A stretch of DNA of 64,000 nucleotides from Parachlamydiales bacterium (GTDB lineage Bacteria > Chlamydiota > Chlamydiia > Chlamydiales > JABDDJ01). Shown here piece by piece: positions 25,801 to 33,946 of the stretch. The translations under genes and the position numbers were made by a program. Where the stretch lies: positions 372,001-436,000 of the forward strand of contig JBAZCF010000001.1 of NCBI GenBank assembly GCA_041671045.1. The letters are read 5' to 3'. How positions within the stretch are numbered: the stretch's first letter is position 1; every line of letters starts with the position of its first letter. The notes under the pieces are model-generated. The model was not told the DNA's origin. It worked only from the letters and a program-made list of their open reading frames with translations, and ran no database searches.

Positions 25801-27131
25801 ATTATGATATTCTTCAGAAAGCTCCCAATAATATCAACATTCGGTCGGACTTCGGCAATATGCTGATCGACCTTGAGCTATGGGCTACCGCAAAATGTGT
25901 CCTGTTTGACCCCACCGTGGAGTTTTTGGTTTTTGATGGGGACGAAAATGATGTACTTAACTTTACCATCACCCAGGTGCGCTATCTAAGGGATACTGTG
26001 CAACCTTGCAGAGCAATTCAAGTGATGGACGTGGCTTTGGCAGAAAACAATACTTACCCACCTTTATTAGCTGCAAAGGCTGAATTAGAACTGTCTTTGG
26101 GCAGCTGGCAAAATGCTCAAGATTATTTAACTTTAGCTCAGGAATACAACACTCTCAATGAGGGTTTCGTAAAGGCTTGGAGGGATATTTATATTGCCTA
26201 CCAAGACTTTGGAGCGTTGGAGGGTGAATATAGAGAGACAAACGTCATACAAAAAGAGAAGTTCATCCGACTCTGGTACGAGGGTTTTATGAATGAAAAT
26301 ACTAGATTCAATTTGTATGTTGAAAATGATTTTCTCACCCTTGACTCCTATTTAAATCTTAATGGGGTTACAAAATCGTTTAAAGGCTACAGAACAAGGC
26401 TAGATTTAGGGTTCCTTCAATTTTTACCTGATGGACAAACATTCAGAGGATATGTCTATCTGGGAGACGGTCTTGCAGGCCTGGGAGCTAAATGGACTTC
26501 CCCTAACTACTATGGTATTTGGGGGCTTAAAGCAATGTATAACAAGCCTTGCTGGGAGTTTGTTCAATCGACGATAGAGTACGGATCGCAGGACACTATT
26601 GAAGTATCGTATAAACCTCGGCTGTTACCTCGTTGGGAGGGCTTCTCTTTACTTGCTTACAATAAATACAATTTGCATGGCCTTTCGCGTGCAGCATCTA
26701 CAGTTCAAGCCGGGGGCAACCTTTCCTATCGTTTCGCGAATTATACCCCTGTCGGCCAGCTTGTGTGCGAAGATGATACTGTCATCTTAAACTATAATCT
26801 AGATGCCGAATATGGATTGAATAATGTGGAGAGAACGAATGAAGAAGGGATTTCCTATTTTCCATTGCCTTTTGTCAGCCGTGAAAACCATGCTTTAAGC
26901 TTAAATGTACGTCGGAAATTCAGGGATAATTTAATTGTCGAAGCTTATGGAGGGTATCTCTATAACAGGCTTGCAGGAAGGAAGCTTGCTCCGCTGTATG
27001 GAGGATTCTTCTTATTGGGCGTACCGGGATCATTCCAGATGCGTGTTGAATATAACCATTCAGTCAGTACTGAAGTAGGCGGCGGAACAGTAGACAGATA
27101 CTTTTTTAACTTATTATACCCTTTTGAATAA
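22800..27131 (+). CDS. pelB: PelB-type outer-membrane export porin with TPR scaffold
   Basis: A 1443-residue protein, longer than Pseudomonas PelB (about 1190). Residues 5-30 are one membrane helix ('YITILMVAAFGVIFGLFFF'). A very long stretch of TPR-like helical repeats fills about 40-1150 (for example 'AHRALGALYFGKGALSISQYYLEQYLFLNP'). Two near-repeated blocks are visible ('DKALPVFLELAQEKLYKSEDVQTLL' and 'KDAIPIFFALAEHKRYKSDDVQNLL'). The last about 280 residues are beta-rich with alternating aromatic residues, as in an outer-membrane barrel, ending 'FFNLLYPFE'. It would carry the polymer across the outer membrane. The start overlaps the deacetylase gene end. Confidence 0.85.
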   Translation: MDCRLYYITILMVAAFGVIFGLFFFPTYDQVSLMFYYNKQYEKALERYEETKAKTGGNTPLSVAIPLSWTFLKFAETQQALQSVEDYVNENPQNMDAKIYLYSLYKETGKPVLAQILLRDIYQELPSKNALEDLLSGYLTDQDMPNLIWASQELIDKYTASPDQYTQLAYLYASTQKMDLALETIDKLSIKEKGKKWSIDNLNIAVSLYARNKEPQKVMALINSQMQLGLPLSNTIEMAYALLQEGMSQESLLILDQLQPDARDSLQVVTARINITMYRGDNKKTYILLKHYFDQGILPEAYTNDFLASALEKDNYDILRQILQNYPLKDFSEDVLVNLIVKAMDHRYPDLIVMLKHNLKTTHFNDTNFLASLIDISSIPDAEDPENDSTVPSYKALNNYQKYLLTRILFSKKYHTLAKKQLTSIESFTGFTAPEVTELGQLYLELGEQERGFQLIEKVREENGLENYLEPWLLLATATNHTEEVLKYLNTGNKIGGRLLKDLFYTAYKNKNGPLSVLVAEKIVSLSSKIKYREMLAEAYILNGDIARGVALFEVLNKENPQFLDHYIDILFLAAKKDPEYQSRLLSLVEDRLKEGSLTEKRKEELGYIYIEFKMNDKALPVFLELAQEKLYKSEDVQTLLGLFGQHPNSEAMAWILKRTEGASTEEKIQWINYLIDIQNPANAIAFITEDDLKSQNYQKTYLKAIDAMIYELSKASKKNPSLKSELRDWILKGLALKSVPKAKQREWAFALSDAGYKKDAIPIFFALAEHKRYKSDDVQNLLSLWGEKPPQDAIVWMEMRGRGSKGKEKAYWLKYLLDIKHPESVTALVTPEDYTYTAILDIYLDALSTLKKQDCLLAILSEIYLWEFRPKRLNHLGKVAQDANLLDLAIDIFNKLIGIDHKHINAHRALGALYFGKGALSISQYYLEQYLFLNPAGDYMSFYYLGEIFFTHKHYACSYPYFRHALLLSQKEKEHSIYLQSTQAQLYYRLRNHNMAISLYYDILQKAPNNINIRSDFGNMLIDLELWATAKCVLFDPTVEFLVFDGDENDVLNFTITQVRYLRDTVQPCRAIQVMDVALAENNTYPPLLAAKAELELSLGSWQNAQDYLTLAQEYNTLNEGFVKAWRDIYIAYQDFGALEGEYRETNVIQKEKFIRLWYEGFMNENTRFNLYVENDFLTLDSYLNLNGVTKSFKGYRTRLDLGFLQFLPDGQTFRGYVYLGDGLAGLGAKWTSPNYYGIWGLKAMYNKPCWEFVQSTIEYGSQDTIEVSYKPRLLPRWEGFSLLAYNKYNLHGLSRAASTVQAGGNLSYRFANYTPVGQLVCEDDTVILNYNLDAEYGLNNVERTNEEGISYFPLPFVSRENHALSLNVRRKFRDNLIVEAYGGYLYNRLAGRKLAPLYGGFFLLGVPGSFQMRVEYNHSVSTEVGGGTVDRYFFNLLYPFE

Positions 27132-27139
27132 GGAAAGTT

Positions 27140-28489
27140 ATGACAGCGGCAGTAGAAGTATATGATGCGTGGTCGAGAAAAAAAATATTGGGAATCCCAA
27201 TTTCAGCACTATTGGAGATGACGCTATTTTTAGGCATTCTCTTAGGTATAGACTTCTTTTTTTTGGATAGGACGCGCTATATTGATTTCCACCCCAATCC
27301 ATTTTGGATCATAGTCTTATTGATTACGGTCCAGTATGGGACTTCAGCGGGTATAGTATGTGTTATCCTTTGCACTTTGAGTCTATATCTTTGGAATATC
27401 CCCCCCCAAAAAGCGCAAGAATCACTTTTCGACTACCAATTTAAGCTCGCTTTACTCCCTTTGCTTTGGTTTATATCTGCCTTTGTATTAGGGGAACTCC
27501 GTATGCGTGATATTGTGGATCTGGAAAAACAGGTGGAGATTAATCGTACTGCCAAAAAAGAACTGACCGCTATTACGGATGCCTATGACGATTTGAGAAG
27601 AATAAAAGAATCGATTGAATCACAGCTCGGGAGCCAGCTTAAGACATCCAATACTATCTATGAAACTTTTAAATCCCTAGGCACATTAAATCCCGGCATG
27701 ATTTTGCTTAATTTAGATAAGATTGTCCAACCGATTTTGAATCCCAAAAAATTCTCCGTCTATTCTTTTGGTCCATCAGGGTTCGAGTCCACCCTATGCG
27801 TAGGATGGAGCGAGACAGAGAAATATCAACGCCGCTTTACTCCCAGCGATCCACTTTACAAAGAGATTGCGGGGAAGCAGCGTCAAGTTTGTATTGCCAA
27901 TCAAGATGATGAGAAGATATTAGCCGGAGAGGGCATTTTAGCTGCACCCATGATAGACCACGAAAGCGGCGAGATCTTTGGCATGTTGAAAATTGAAGAG
28001 ATAGATTATTACGAGTTGAATTTCAGCAATTTAGAGTTGTTTAACATCATCTGTGACCTTGTCGGAATGGCATATGCAAATGCAAGGCAATATCGTAAAT
28101 TAGAAGCTAACACTATTTATCACTTTGATACGGAGCTTTATACCTTCAATTTTTATAAGATTCAGAAGCACTTTCTTGTAGATTTCTGTACACAGGAAAA
28201 GCTCCCCTTAGCCCAGGCATCCTTGATAGAGGCTGACAAAGAAAACTTTAGTCAAATGGATTTTGAAATTTTAAAAGTTATCCTTAAAGACTGCCTTCCA
28301 TCCTCAGCACAAGTTTTTCAGGGAAAACGCAAGAAAGTCGAATTATTAGTCCTTTTACCCCACTTGACAAATGAAGAAGCTAATACGTTATTCTTCAATA
28401 TTCTAAATAAAATCCAAAGTAACGGAACATTATCCAAAAAAAATATTACTTATAAAACAGAGAACCTATGCCCTACAGTCCCACAATAG
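27140..28489 (+). CDS. pelD: PelD-like inner-membrane protein (GAF plus degenerate GGDEF)
   Basis: A 449-residue protein, close to Pseudomonas PelD in length, with a good ribosome site (AAGGA). About four N-terminal membrane helices (residues 18-115), a short coiled coil (125-165), a GAF domain (about 180-315: 'KFSVYSFGPSGFE', 'ILAAPMIDHESGEIFGMLKIEE') and a C-terminal degenerate GGDEF fold ending around 'KKVELLVLLPHLTNEEA'. In Pseudomonas, PelD binds c-di-GMP through RxxD in this last domain and switches on polymer synthesis. At the aligned place I read 'LPSSAQ', without Arg or Asp. So the fold is kept but c-di-GMP control may be lost. The pelC gene expected just upstream is absent. Confidence 0.82.
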   Translation: MTAAVEVYDAWSRKKILGIPISALLEMTLFLGILLGIDFFFLDRTRYIDFHPNPFWIIVLLITVQYGTSAGIVCVILCTLSLYLWNIPPQKAQESLFDYQFKLALLPLLWFISAFVLGELRMRDIVDLEKQVEINRTAKKELTAITDAYDDLRRIKESIESQLGSQLKTSNTIYETFKSLGTLNPGMILLNLDKIVQPILNPKKFSVYSFGPSGFESTLCVGWSETEKYQRRFTPSDPLYKEIAGKQRQVCIANQDDEKILAGEGILAAPMIDHESGEIFGMLKIEEIDYYELNFSNLELFNIICDLVGMAYANARQYRKLEANTIYHFDTELYTFNFYKIQKHFLVDFCTQEKLPLAQASLIEADKENFSQMDFEILKVILKDCLPSSAQVFQGKRKKVELLVLLPHLTNEEANTLFFNILNKIQSNGTLSKKNITYKTENLCPTVPQ

Positions 28490-29526
28490 GATATTATCCT
28501 GACGAAAAGCTATTTACTTTTGTGAGCTATGCATTAGGTCTGCTGGTTGTAGAGGCCCTATGCATCCGCATGTATCAGCTTCAGGTTATTACCGGCCCGG
28601 TACTGCTTTTGGGGCATATAGGGTTATCTCTCCTAACTCTAGGCGTTATCTACCTTGTCCCTCGATGGAGATGGGATGATTTACGCTTCCCCATTTTCAT
28701 AAGCGCTTTATTCATCCCCGCCGGTCCTTGGGGGGCTGGCATCGCCGCATTTACTTTGTCGGTTTACTGGTTTTACTCTCAATCGCAAGGCTCTGATTGG
28801 CTGGATGATATCTTCGACGATTCAGACCATGATTATGTGCTTTACGAGCGCATTGTCCATGGATTAGAAGATTTAACACCAAAGCAAAGGATTGTTTCAT
28901 TCAAAGACATCATGACTTTTGGCACTGAGAAACAAAAGCGGGCCGCCATAGAAAAAATGTTGGTCTACTTTATTCCTCCATTTTTCCCTATCCTTAAGGA
29001 GCTATTGAATGATAAGAACAACAGTGTGCGGGTTCATGCCGCGACGGCGATCACTCGATTGGACCGTCAATATTACGAAAAATTTTTAGAATTAGAAGCT
29101 AAAACCTTGCAATTTCCAAAAAATACAGATGTTTTGCTATCTCTTGCCCATCACTGTGAGTTCTGTCTAGAATCCGGCATGTTTGATGAAGACCGACGCA
29201 AAAAAATTCTTTTCACTGCGCTCATGGCCTACATGGAATATATCCAGCTCAAGCCTTTGAATTTTCCGGTTTATTTATCTTTTGCTAAGCTGCACTTGCA
29301 AAACAATGATCCGGTTACCGCTAAGGAATGCTTGGAAAAGTATTTTAATGAGAAGCAGCCCAAAACCCTCTTCGCTTGTAGTTTATGGATGCAAGCTCTA
29401 TATGAGCTGAAGGAGTATTCTTCCTTGCGTAATTTTGCTGTCAAAGAAATGCCTTATTTCAGCAGAAAAGGTAAGGATAAGGAGGTAGAAATGTTAGAAC
29501 TGTGGTCGGGGTTTCATGCAAGCTAA
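28468..29526 (+). CDS. pelE: PelE-like inner-membrane protein
   Basis: A 352-residue protein (Pseudomonas PelE about 330). It begins with two or three membrane helices ('LFTFVSYALGLLVVEALCI', 'LGHIGLSLLTLGVIYLVP', 'GAGIAAFTLSVYWFY'; residues 10-100). A soluble helical part follows with HEAT/TPR character: 'LKELLNDKNNSVRVHAATAITRLD', 'YLSFAKLHLQNNDPVTAKECLEKYF' and 'LFACSLWMQALYELKEYSSLRN'. Its start overlaps pelD by 22 bases and its end overlaps pelF by 11. In the known system PelD, PelE, PelF and PelG form the inner-membrane synthase complex. Assignment rests on topology and position more than on motifs. Confidence 0.8.
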   Translation: MPYSPTIGYYPDEKLFTFVSYALGLLVVEALCIRMYQLQVITGPVLLLGHIGLSLLTLGVIYLVPRWRWDDLRFPIFISALFIPAGPWGAGIAAFTLSVYWFYSQSQGSDWLDDIFDDSDHDYVLYERIVHGLEDLTPKQRIVSFKDIMTFGTEKQKRAAIEKMLVYFIPPFFPILKELLNDKNNSVRVHAATAITRLDRQYYEKFLELEAKTLQFPKNTDVLLSLAHHCEFCLESGMFDEDRRKKILFTALMAYMEYIQLKPLNFPVYLSFAKLHLQNNDPVTAKECLEKYFNEKQPKTLFACSLWMQALYELKEYSSLRNFAVKEMPYFSRKGKDKEVEMLELWSGFHAS

Positions 29527-31015
29527 CCCTGCTGATGTTTGTCTTGTGTTAGAGGGAACATACCCTTACGTTTCAGGGGGTGTGTCAAATTGGGCGCATG
29601 AACTTATCAAGGCGCAGAAAGACCTTTCTTTTGCCTTAGTGTGCATCCTGCCTCCGGATGACAAATTGAAAATGCGTTTTGATGTTCCATCCAACGTCAT
29701 CAGCATACAAAATGTATTTCTTCAGAGACTGCCGGAAAAGCAAGGAAGTTTAAGCCGTAAAGAGAAAGAAAAATTGTTTGAAGAATTGGAAGTACCCATC
29801 CTTAACCTTCAGCATAAGGCAACTTTGAAAGGACTTCAGAAAATTATTTCTCTTTTAAATGATAAAAAAAAGTATTTGGATAATGAGACCCTGCTTAATT
29901 CAGTCGAGGCCTGGAAAATGACCCAGAGAATGTACCTTTCGACAATGGGCGAAAGCAGTTTTCTTAATTACTTCTGGTCATGGCGGTGTCTTCTGGGGAG
30001 CTTTTATAGTGCGCTCCTAGCCCCTATACCTGCTGCAAATGTTTACCATACATTGTGCACAGGATACGCAGGACTTTTCACAGCCCGTGCTTTTGTTGAA
30101 ACGTCCAAACCCTGCCTGGTGACAGAGCATGGAATCTATATGAATGAACGGAAGATAGAGATAACATCCGCAGACTGGTTGGAAGACTATAAGTCGATGA
30201 ATTTGAATATTGAAAAAAAACGTTTTGACAGGGATTTAAAAAGCTATTGGATAGATACATTTTTAGCCTATTCAACGTTATGTTATGAGGCCTGTGAGAA
30301 GATCATAACCCTGTATGAGGGTAACCTCATAATGCAAATAGCAGACGGAGCAGATCCTAGCAAGCTCACAGTTATCCCCAATGGCATCGACGTTGAGAAA
30401 TTTTCACAGATAGTTCGAGTTCCCCATGAAAAAAACCGCATCGCTTTCATTGGACGCGTCGTTTCAATCAAAGATGTTAAAACCTTCATCCGAGCTATTG
30501 GATTATTGCAAGACAAAGTACCCCATCTTGAAGGGTTGATCATAGGGCCTACAGATGAAGATCCTGATTATTATCAGGAGTGTTTGGACCTTGTGGAGTC
30601 GCAGGAACTACAATCGATCATAACATTCACAGGGAAGCTCAAAATTGAGGAGATCTTACCAACGATAGATCTGATAGTCCTTACAAGCATAAGTGAAGCG
30701 CAACCTTTGGTACTGTTGGAAGCAGGTGCTGTAGGAATACCTGCTGTCACTACAAATGTGGGTGCTTGTGAAGAGATATTGAATGGAAAAATGAATGAGA
30801 ACCCCCCTCTAGGAGTAGGCGGGCTGGTGAGTCAGCTTGCCAATCCACTTTCAGTATCAAAAAATATTTTAAGACTACTTTTGGATAAGAAATTCTACGA
30901 CGAATGCAGCAGGACAATAAGGCTGCGCGTACATAAATATTATGACGAACGTGAAATGCAGACAAAGTATAAGCAGTTGTATGAGTCAATGATTAAACCG
31001 GCAATTACCGAATAA
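29516..31015 (+). CDS. pelF: PelF, GT4-family glycosyltransferase of Pel synthesis
   Basis: A 499-residue cytosolic GT-B enzyme, the proposed Pel polymerase using UDP-GalNAc. The N-terminus has the PelF signature 'DVCLVLEGTYPYVSGGVSNW', followed by 'YHTLCTGYAGLFTARAF', 'LVTEHGIYMNERKIEI', 'IADGADPSKLTVIPNGID' and 'IAFIGRVVSIKDVKTFI'. The catalytic EX7E motif is 'SEAQPLVLLEAG' (Glu394 and Glu402). No key residue is missing. The start lies inside the end of pelE. This is the most secure member of the set and by itself identifies the operon as a Pel system. Confidence 0.95.
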   Translation: MQANPADVCLVLEGTYPYVSGGVSNWAHELIKAQKDLSFALVCILPPDDKLKMRFDVPSNVISIQNVFLQRLPEKQGSLSRKEKEKLFEELEVPILNLQHKATLKGLQKIISLLNDKKKYLDNETLLNSVEAWKMTQRMYLSTMGESSFLNYFWSWRCLLGSFYSALLAPIPAANVYHTLCTGYAGLFTARAFVETSKPCLVTEHGIYMNERKIEITSADWLEDYKSMNLNIEKKRFDRDLKSYWIDTFLAYSTLCYEACEKIITLYEGNLIMQIADGADPSKLTVIPNGIDVEKFSQIVRVPHEKNRIAFIGRVVSIKDVKTFIRAIGLLQDKVPHLEGLIIGPTDEDPDYYQECLDLVESQELQSIITFTGKLKIEEILPTIDLIVLTSISEAQPLVLLEAGAVGIPAVTTNVGACEEILNGKMNENPPLGVGGLVSQLANPLSVSKNILRLLLDKKFYDECSRTIRLRVHKYYDEREMQTKYKQLYESMIKPAITE

Positions 31016-31026
31016 AGGCAGATAAT

Positions 31027-32406
31027 ATGGCAGGGATAGGGTTTGTCCTTAGAAAGCTTATGAAGAAAAGGGAACTTTCAACGGTTGCCTTGGCATACTT
31101 TCATGCTACTTTAGCATCATGCGGCCCTTGGTTATTTACTGTCGCTGCGTTAGGGAGCTTCTTTTTAATCTTCAAAGATTGGACTTATATTAAAGCAGTA
31201 GAAGATTTCCGTGCTGTTATTTTGTATAACTTTTCCTTTTCTCTTGTTATCTCAGGGCCTATTGTTGCAACCTCCACCAGATATTTAGCGGATTTGATCT
31301 ATCTCAAAAGATTAGAAGATGCCCCTGGATTACTTTTAGGAAGTTTAATAATGCTCTTTGCCGTCTCTTTCCCTATCGTCGCAATTTTCTACTTATTCTA
31401 TGTAAAAATATCTATCTGGCTTGCTTTAAATGCTATTGCCAACTTTATGATCGTCACAGGAATTTGGCTTCTATCAGTTTATATCTCAGCAGTGAAGTAT
31501 TATAAATCGGTGACTTTCTCTTTTTTGGCAGGAATGATCATCGCTGTGATCGCAGCTATCTCGTTGGGAAGTTATTTCTCTAGTTCAGGAATGCTTGCGG
31601 GCTTCAATGTAGGCCTTGGATTTATTCTAGCCATTTTATGTGCATTAGTATTCGCCGAATATCCTAAGAAGTCTCAGAATCTTTTTAAGTATCTTAAATA
31701 TTTCAAAAAATATTGGGAGTTGCCGCTCTCAGGTCTTTTCTATAATTTGGCAATATGGGTAGATAAGTGGATTATGTGGTTTGCCCCGGAAGCTGAAACA
31801 CTGAACAATGGCTTGATCATGTATCCTGATTACGATACTGCTATGTTTGGGGCCTATTTGACGATCATACCCGGCCTAGCAATGTTCTTACTTTCTTTGG
31901 AGACTGCATTTTTTGAAAAGTATGTTATGTATTTCCGCTCAATTCAAGAGCATAAAAACCTGCGCCAGATCCGTTCTAACTTTGACGGTATCATTGATAC
32001 TGTGATTAACATTGGGAAAAATATTTTTTTGCTGCAGATCTGCATATGCGTTGCGACATTGTTTTCTGCACCTTATCTATTTAATCTAGTGGGGTTGAGC
32101 TATGCGAAGTTGGGGATTTTTCGTTTCGGAGTCTTAGGAGCGACATTTCAGATATTCTTTATCTTCTTTTCAATACTTCTTTCGTACTTTGACTATCGCA
32201 AGGGAGTATTGTTCATCACCTTCATGTTTTTTTTCACAAATGCTTGTTTTACATTGGTGACATTGACTATGGGTTTTCCTTACTATGGCCTAGGGTACTT
32301 TGCCTCTACTTTAGTGTCTTTCTTATTGGCGTCCTTTGTTTTCGAACGCCACTTGCAAAATCTTCCCTACCATACGTTCCTGTCGACTAATCCTTCTGTA
32401 ACCTGA
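31027..32406 (+). CDS. pelG: PelG, membrane transporter of Pel synthesis
   Basis: A 459-residue integral membrane protein with about 12 hydrophobic helices, like Pseudomonas PelG (456 residues), a MOP-superfamily-like exporter thought to move the growing polymer across the inner membrane. The start 'MAGIGFVLRKLMKKRELSTVALAYFHATLASCGPWLFT' is typical of the family; 'GPIVATSTRYLADLIY' and 'WVDKWIMWFAPEAE' are further conserved-looking segments. A ribosome site (AAGG) precedes the ATG. It is the last gene of the operon; the next gene is convergent 32 bases on and no clear terminator was seen there. Confidence 0.93.
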   Translation: MAGIGFVLRKLMKKRELSTVALAYFHATLASCGPWLFTVAALGSFFLIFKDWTYIKAVEDFRAVILYNFSFSLVISGPIVATSTRYLADLIYLKRLEDAPGLLLGSLIMLFAVSFPIVAIFYLFYVKISIWLALNAIANFMIVTGIWLLSVYISAVKYYKSVTFSFLAGMIIAVIAAISLGSYFSSSGMLAGFNVGLGFILAILCALVFAEYPKKSQNLFKYLKYFKKYWELPLSGLFYNLAIWVDKWIMWFAPEAETLNNGLIMYPDYDTAMFGAYLTIIPGLAMFLLSLETAFFEKYVMYFRSIQEHKNLRQIRSNFDGIIDTVINIGKNIFLLQICICVATLFSAPYLFNLVGLSYAKLGIFRFGVLGATFQIFFIFFSILLSYFDYRKGVLFITFMFFFTNACFTLVTLTMGFPYYGLGYFASTLVSFLLASFVFERHLQNLPYHTFLSTNPSVT

Positions 32407-32438
32407 TTTTGCAGTGGGGTAGGATAAGATTGTAAACG

Positions 32439-33071
32439 CTAAAACCATCTATAATTACCTTTGCGGGCATCGGATTTTTTTGCATTCTTTCCTTCTCCGT
32501 GTGCAAAAAAGAAAATCTTTTTCTTTTCACCTCGATATCCAATGAAAACCTGCGTTCCAACCTTTATATGTTCATTTGTAAGAACTTCCCAATTTGACTT
32601 GTCGCTAAGGGTTACATTGACACGATAATCTGAATGATTAATTCCAGTATTAGTTAAAGTAACGGTTGTATGATAAGGCTCTTTTGTACATGCGGTAATT
32701 GTTAAAGGCGATTTTAGTAACATTGAACGTGCGGATTCATTGCGAGTGATGTTGCGCATCAGAAATTTATGCTCTCTTTTAAACCAATACCAGGTGTCTC
32801 TGAAATCAATTGTAATGACATCGCCGCTTGTCCAATGGGAAACGAGTTCGGTATCTTTTATGTGGAATTTCCACTGTGAACCATTTTCTAATTCAGCGGC
32901 AAGATCCCCAGCGAATTCTTGCGTGCCAGTGTCTCCGTCGTAAGGGAAAAAACCTATAATTTTATGTTGAAAAGGTAAGACATCCTTTTCTGTGTATGTA
33001 GTAAAGGCACCTCCAAAAAGAGTCATTAGAGGTAGTATGAGCATAATAATAAAGCAGTGGATTTTGTTCAT
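32439..33071 (-). CDS. Secreted protein with two W-motif repeats
   Basis: A 210-residue protein with an N-terminal signal-like helix ('CFIIMLILPLMTLFGGA'). The family is not recognised. Two similar beta-type units are visible: 'LENGSQWKFHIKD...SHWTSGDVITIDF' (about 57-92) and 'LSDKSNWEVLTNEHIKVGTQVFIGY' (about 154-178). Both have a polar residue, N/K, small residue, x, W, then a run to 'G-D/T-x-(V/I)'. The same unit occurs in the divergent neighbour at 33198, so the two genes seem to be distant paralogues. The C-terminus is basic and aromatic ('RKGNYRWF'). Confidence 0.6.
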   Translation of the reverse strand: MNKIHCFIIMLILPLMTLFGGAFTTYTEKDVLPFQHKIIGFFPYDGDTGTQEFAGDLAAELENGSQWKFHIKDTELVSHWTSGDVITIDFRDTWYWFKREHKFLMRNITRNESARSMLLKSPLTITACTKEPYHTTVTLTNTGINHSDYRVNVTLSDKSNWEVLTNEHIKVGTQVFIGYRGEKKKIFFFAHGEGKNAKKSDARKGNYRWF

Positions 33072-33197
33072 TTATTCCTTCTCATGTCTATATTTTTGCA
33101 ATGAAATATACTGGATATAGTTGATAGTTAGCAATGGAATATATTGAATTATTTATTACTATTAGTTATAGTGATATGATTTTTACGGAGAATGTAA

Positions 33198-33845
33198 ATG
33201 AAATTCATATTCAATATGCTAATTGTAATATTCACTTTTCTTTTTATTTCGCACATTTATGCGGATGATTATCACCACACGATCACTGCTATTGACGTCT
33301 TTAACATCCAACTAACTACTGGAAAAACTCCTATTACCCAATTTACCCTTTCCAATGGAACAAAATGGATTATTGATCACAAAAGCCGCTTTACGGGCCA
33401 AAAGCCTTTTGAAGTTGATACTGAACTGTTTATTTATCCTAACCTAAAACCGTCATTGGGTGGACTGGATGATTTTACAATACGCTTCCTGGATGAGGAA
33501 GGAAACAAGAAAGCTATTCCAGCATGGGTGATGGACTCTAGCTGCAATAAACTTCAATCCATCACTAAAATTGAAAAAGTATTGGTCCAAGAAGGCGGGT
33601 GGTTCACTTCAAACGAATATGATTACTATATTTACCTTTCTGATAATACTATGTGGAAAGCGGCTAAAAATTCAGATGTGAGTAGATGGAAGATCGACGA
33701 TAAAATCCTGGTTTCTGCATTGGATCCATCTTTTGAGAAATGGGTAGTAATTAATGTTAAACGGAAAAAACTATCCACAGAACTTATGGTTTTTAGTCTA
33801 ATAGTCGAGCATTGCGAGGCTGAGTTTATTCCCTCAGATTCATAA
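33198..33845 (+). CDS. Secreted protein with two W-motif repeats
   Basis: A 215-residue protein with a signal peptide ('MKFIFNMLIVIFTFLFISHIYA') and a ribosome site (GGAG) nine bases before the ATG. It contains two copies of the unit also found in the divergent neighbour: 'LSNGTKWIIDHKS' (about 50-62) and 'LSDNTMWKAAKNSDVSRWKIDDKILVSAL' (about 147-175). Function unknown; probably periplasmic or surface exposed. The 126-base AT-rich gap between the two divergent genes should contain both promoters. Confidence 0.6.
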   Translation: MKFIFNMLIVIFTFLFISHIYADDYHHTITAIDVFNIQLTTGKTPITQFTLSNGTKWIIDHKSRFTGQKPFEVDTELFIYPNLKPSLGGLDDFTIRFLDEEGNKKAIPAWVMDSSCNKLQSITKIEKVLVQEGGWFTSNEYDYYIYLSDNTMWKAAKNSDVSRWKIDDKILVSALDPSFEKWVVINVKRKKLSTELMVFSLIVEHCEAEFIPSDS

Positions 33846-33874
33846 AAGGCTTGTTCTAATATTAAGGACAAAAT

Positions 33875-33946
33875 ATGTTGAACTTGCCTAGGGTACCTTT
33901 TACCATAGGCATAAAAAGGGATAAGCTTGATTTATGTCTAATTTAG
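33875..33946 (+). CDS. Possible 23-codon leader ORF overlapping the next gene
   Basis: ATG at 33875 is preceded by a good ribosome site (AAGGA, 33864-33868). The 23-residue reading frame ends in TAG at 33944-33946, 13 bases inside the next gene, which has no clear ribosome site of its own. This geometry would allow translational coupling. The peptide has no recognised motif and could be chance. Confidence 0.25.
   Translation: MLNLPRVPFTIGIKRDKLDLCLI

Noticed and set aside
22800..27131. PelB as a general TPR secretion protein unrelated to Pel
   Set aside because: Single N-terminal membrane helix, very long TPR region and C-terminal barrel in one protein, placed between pelA and pelD, fit PelB best.
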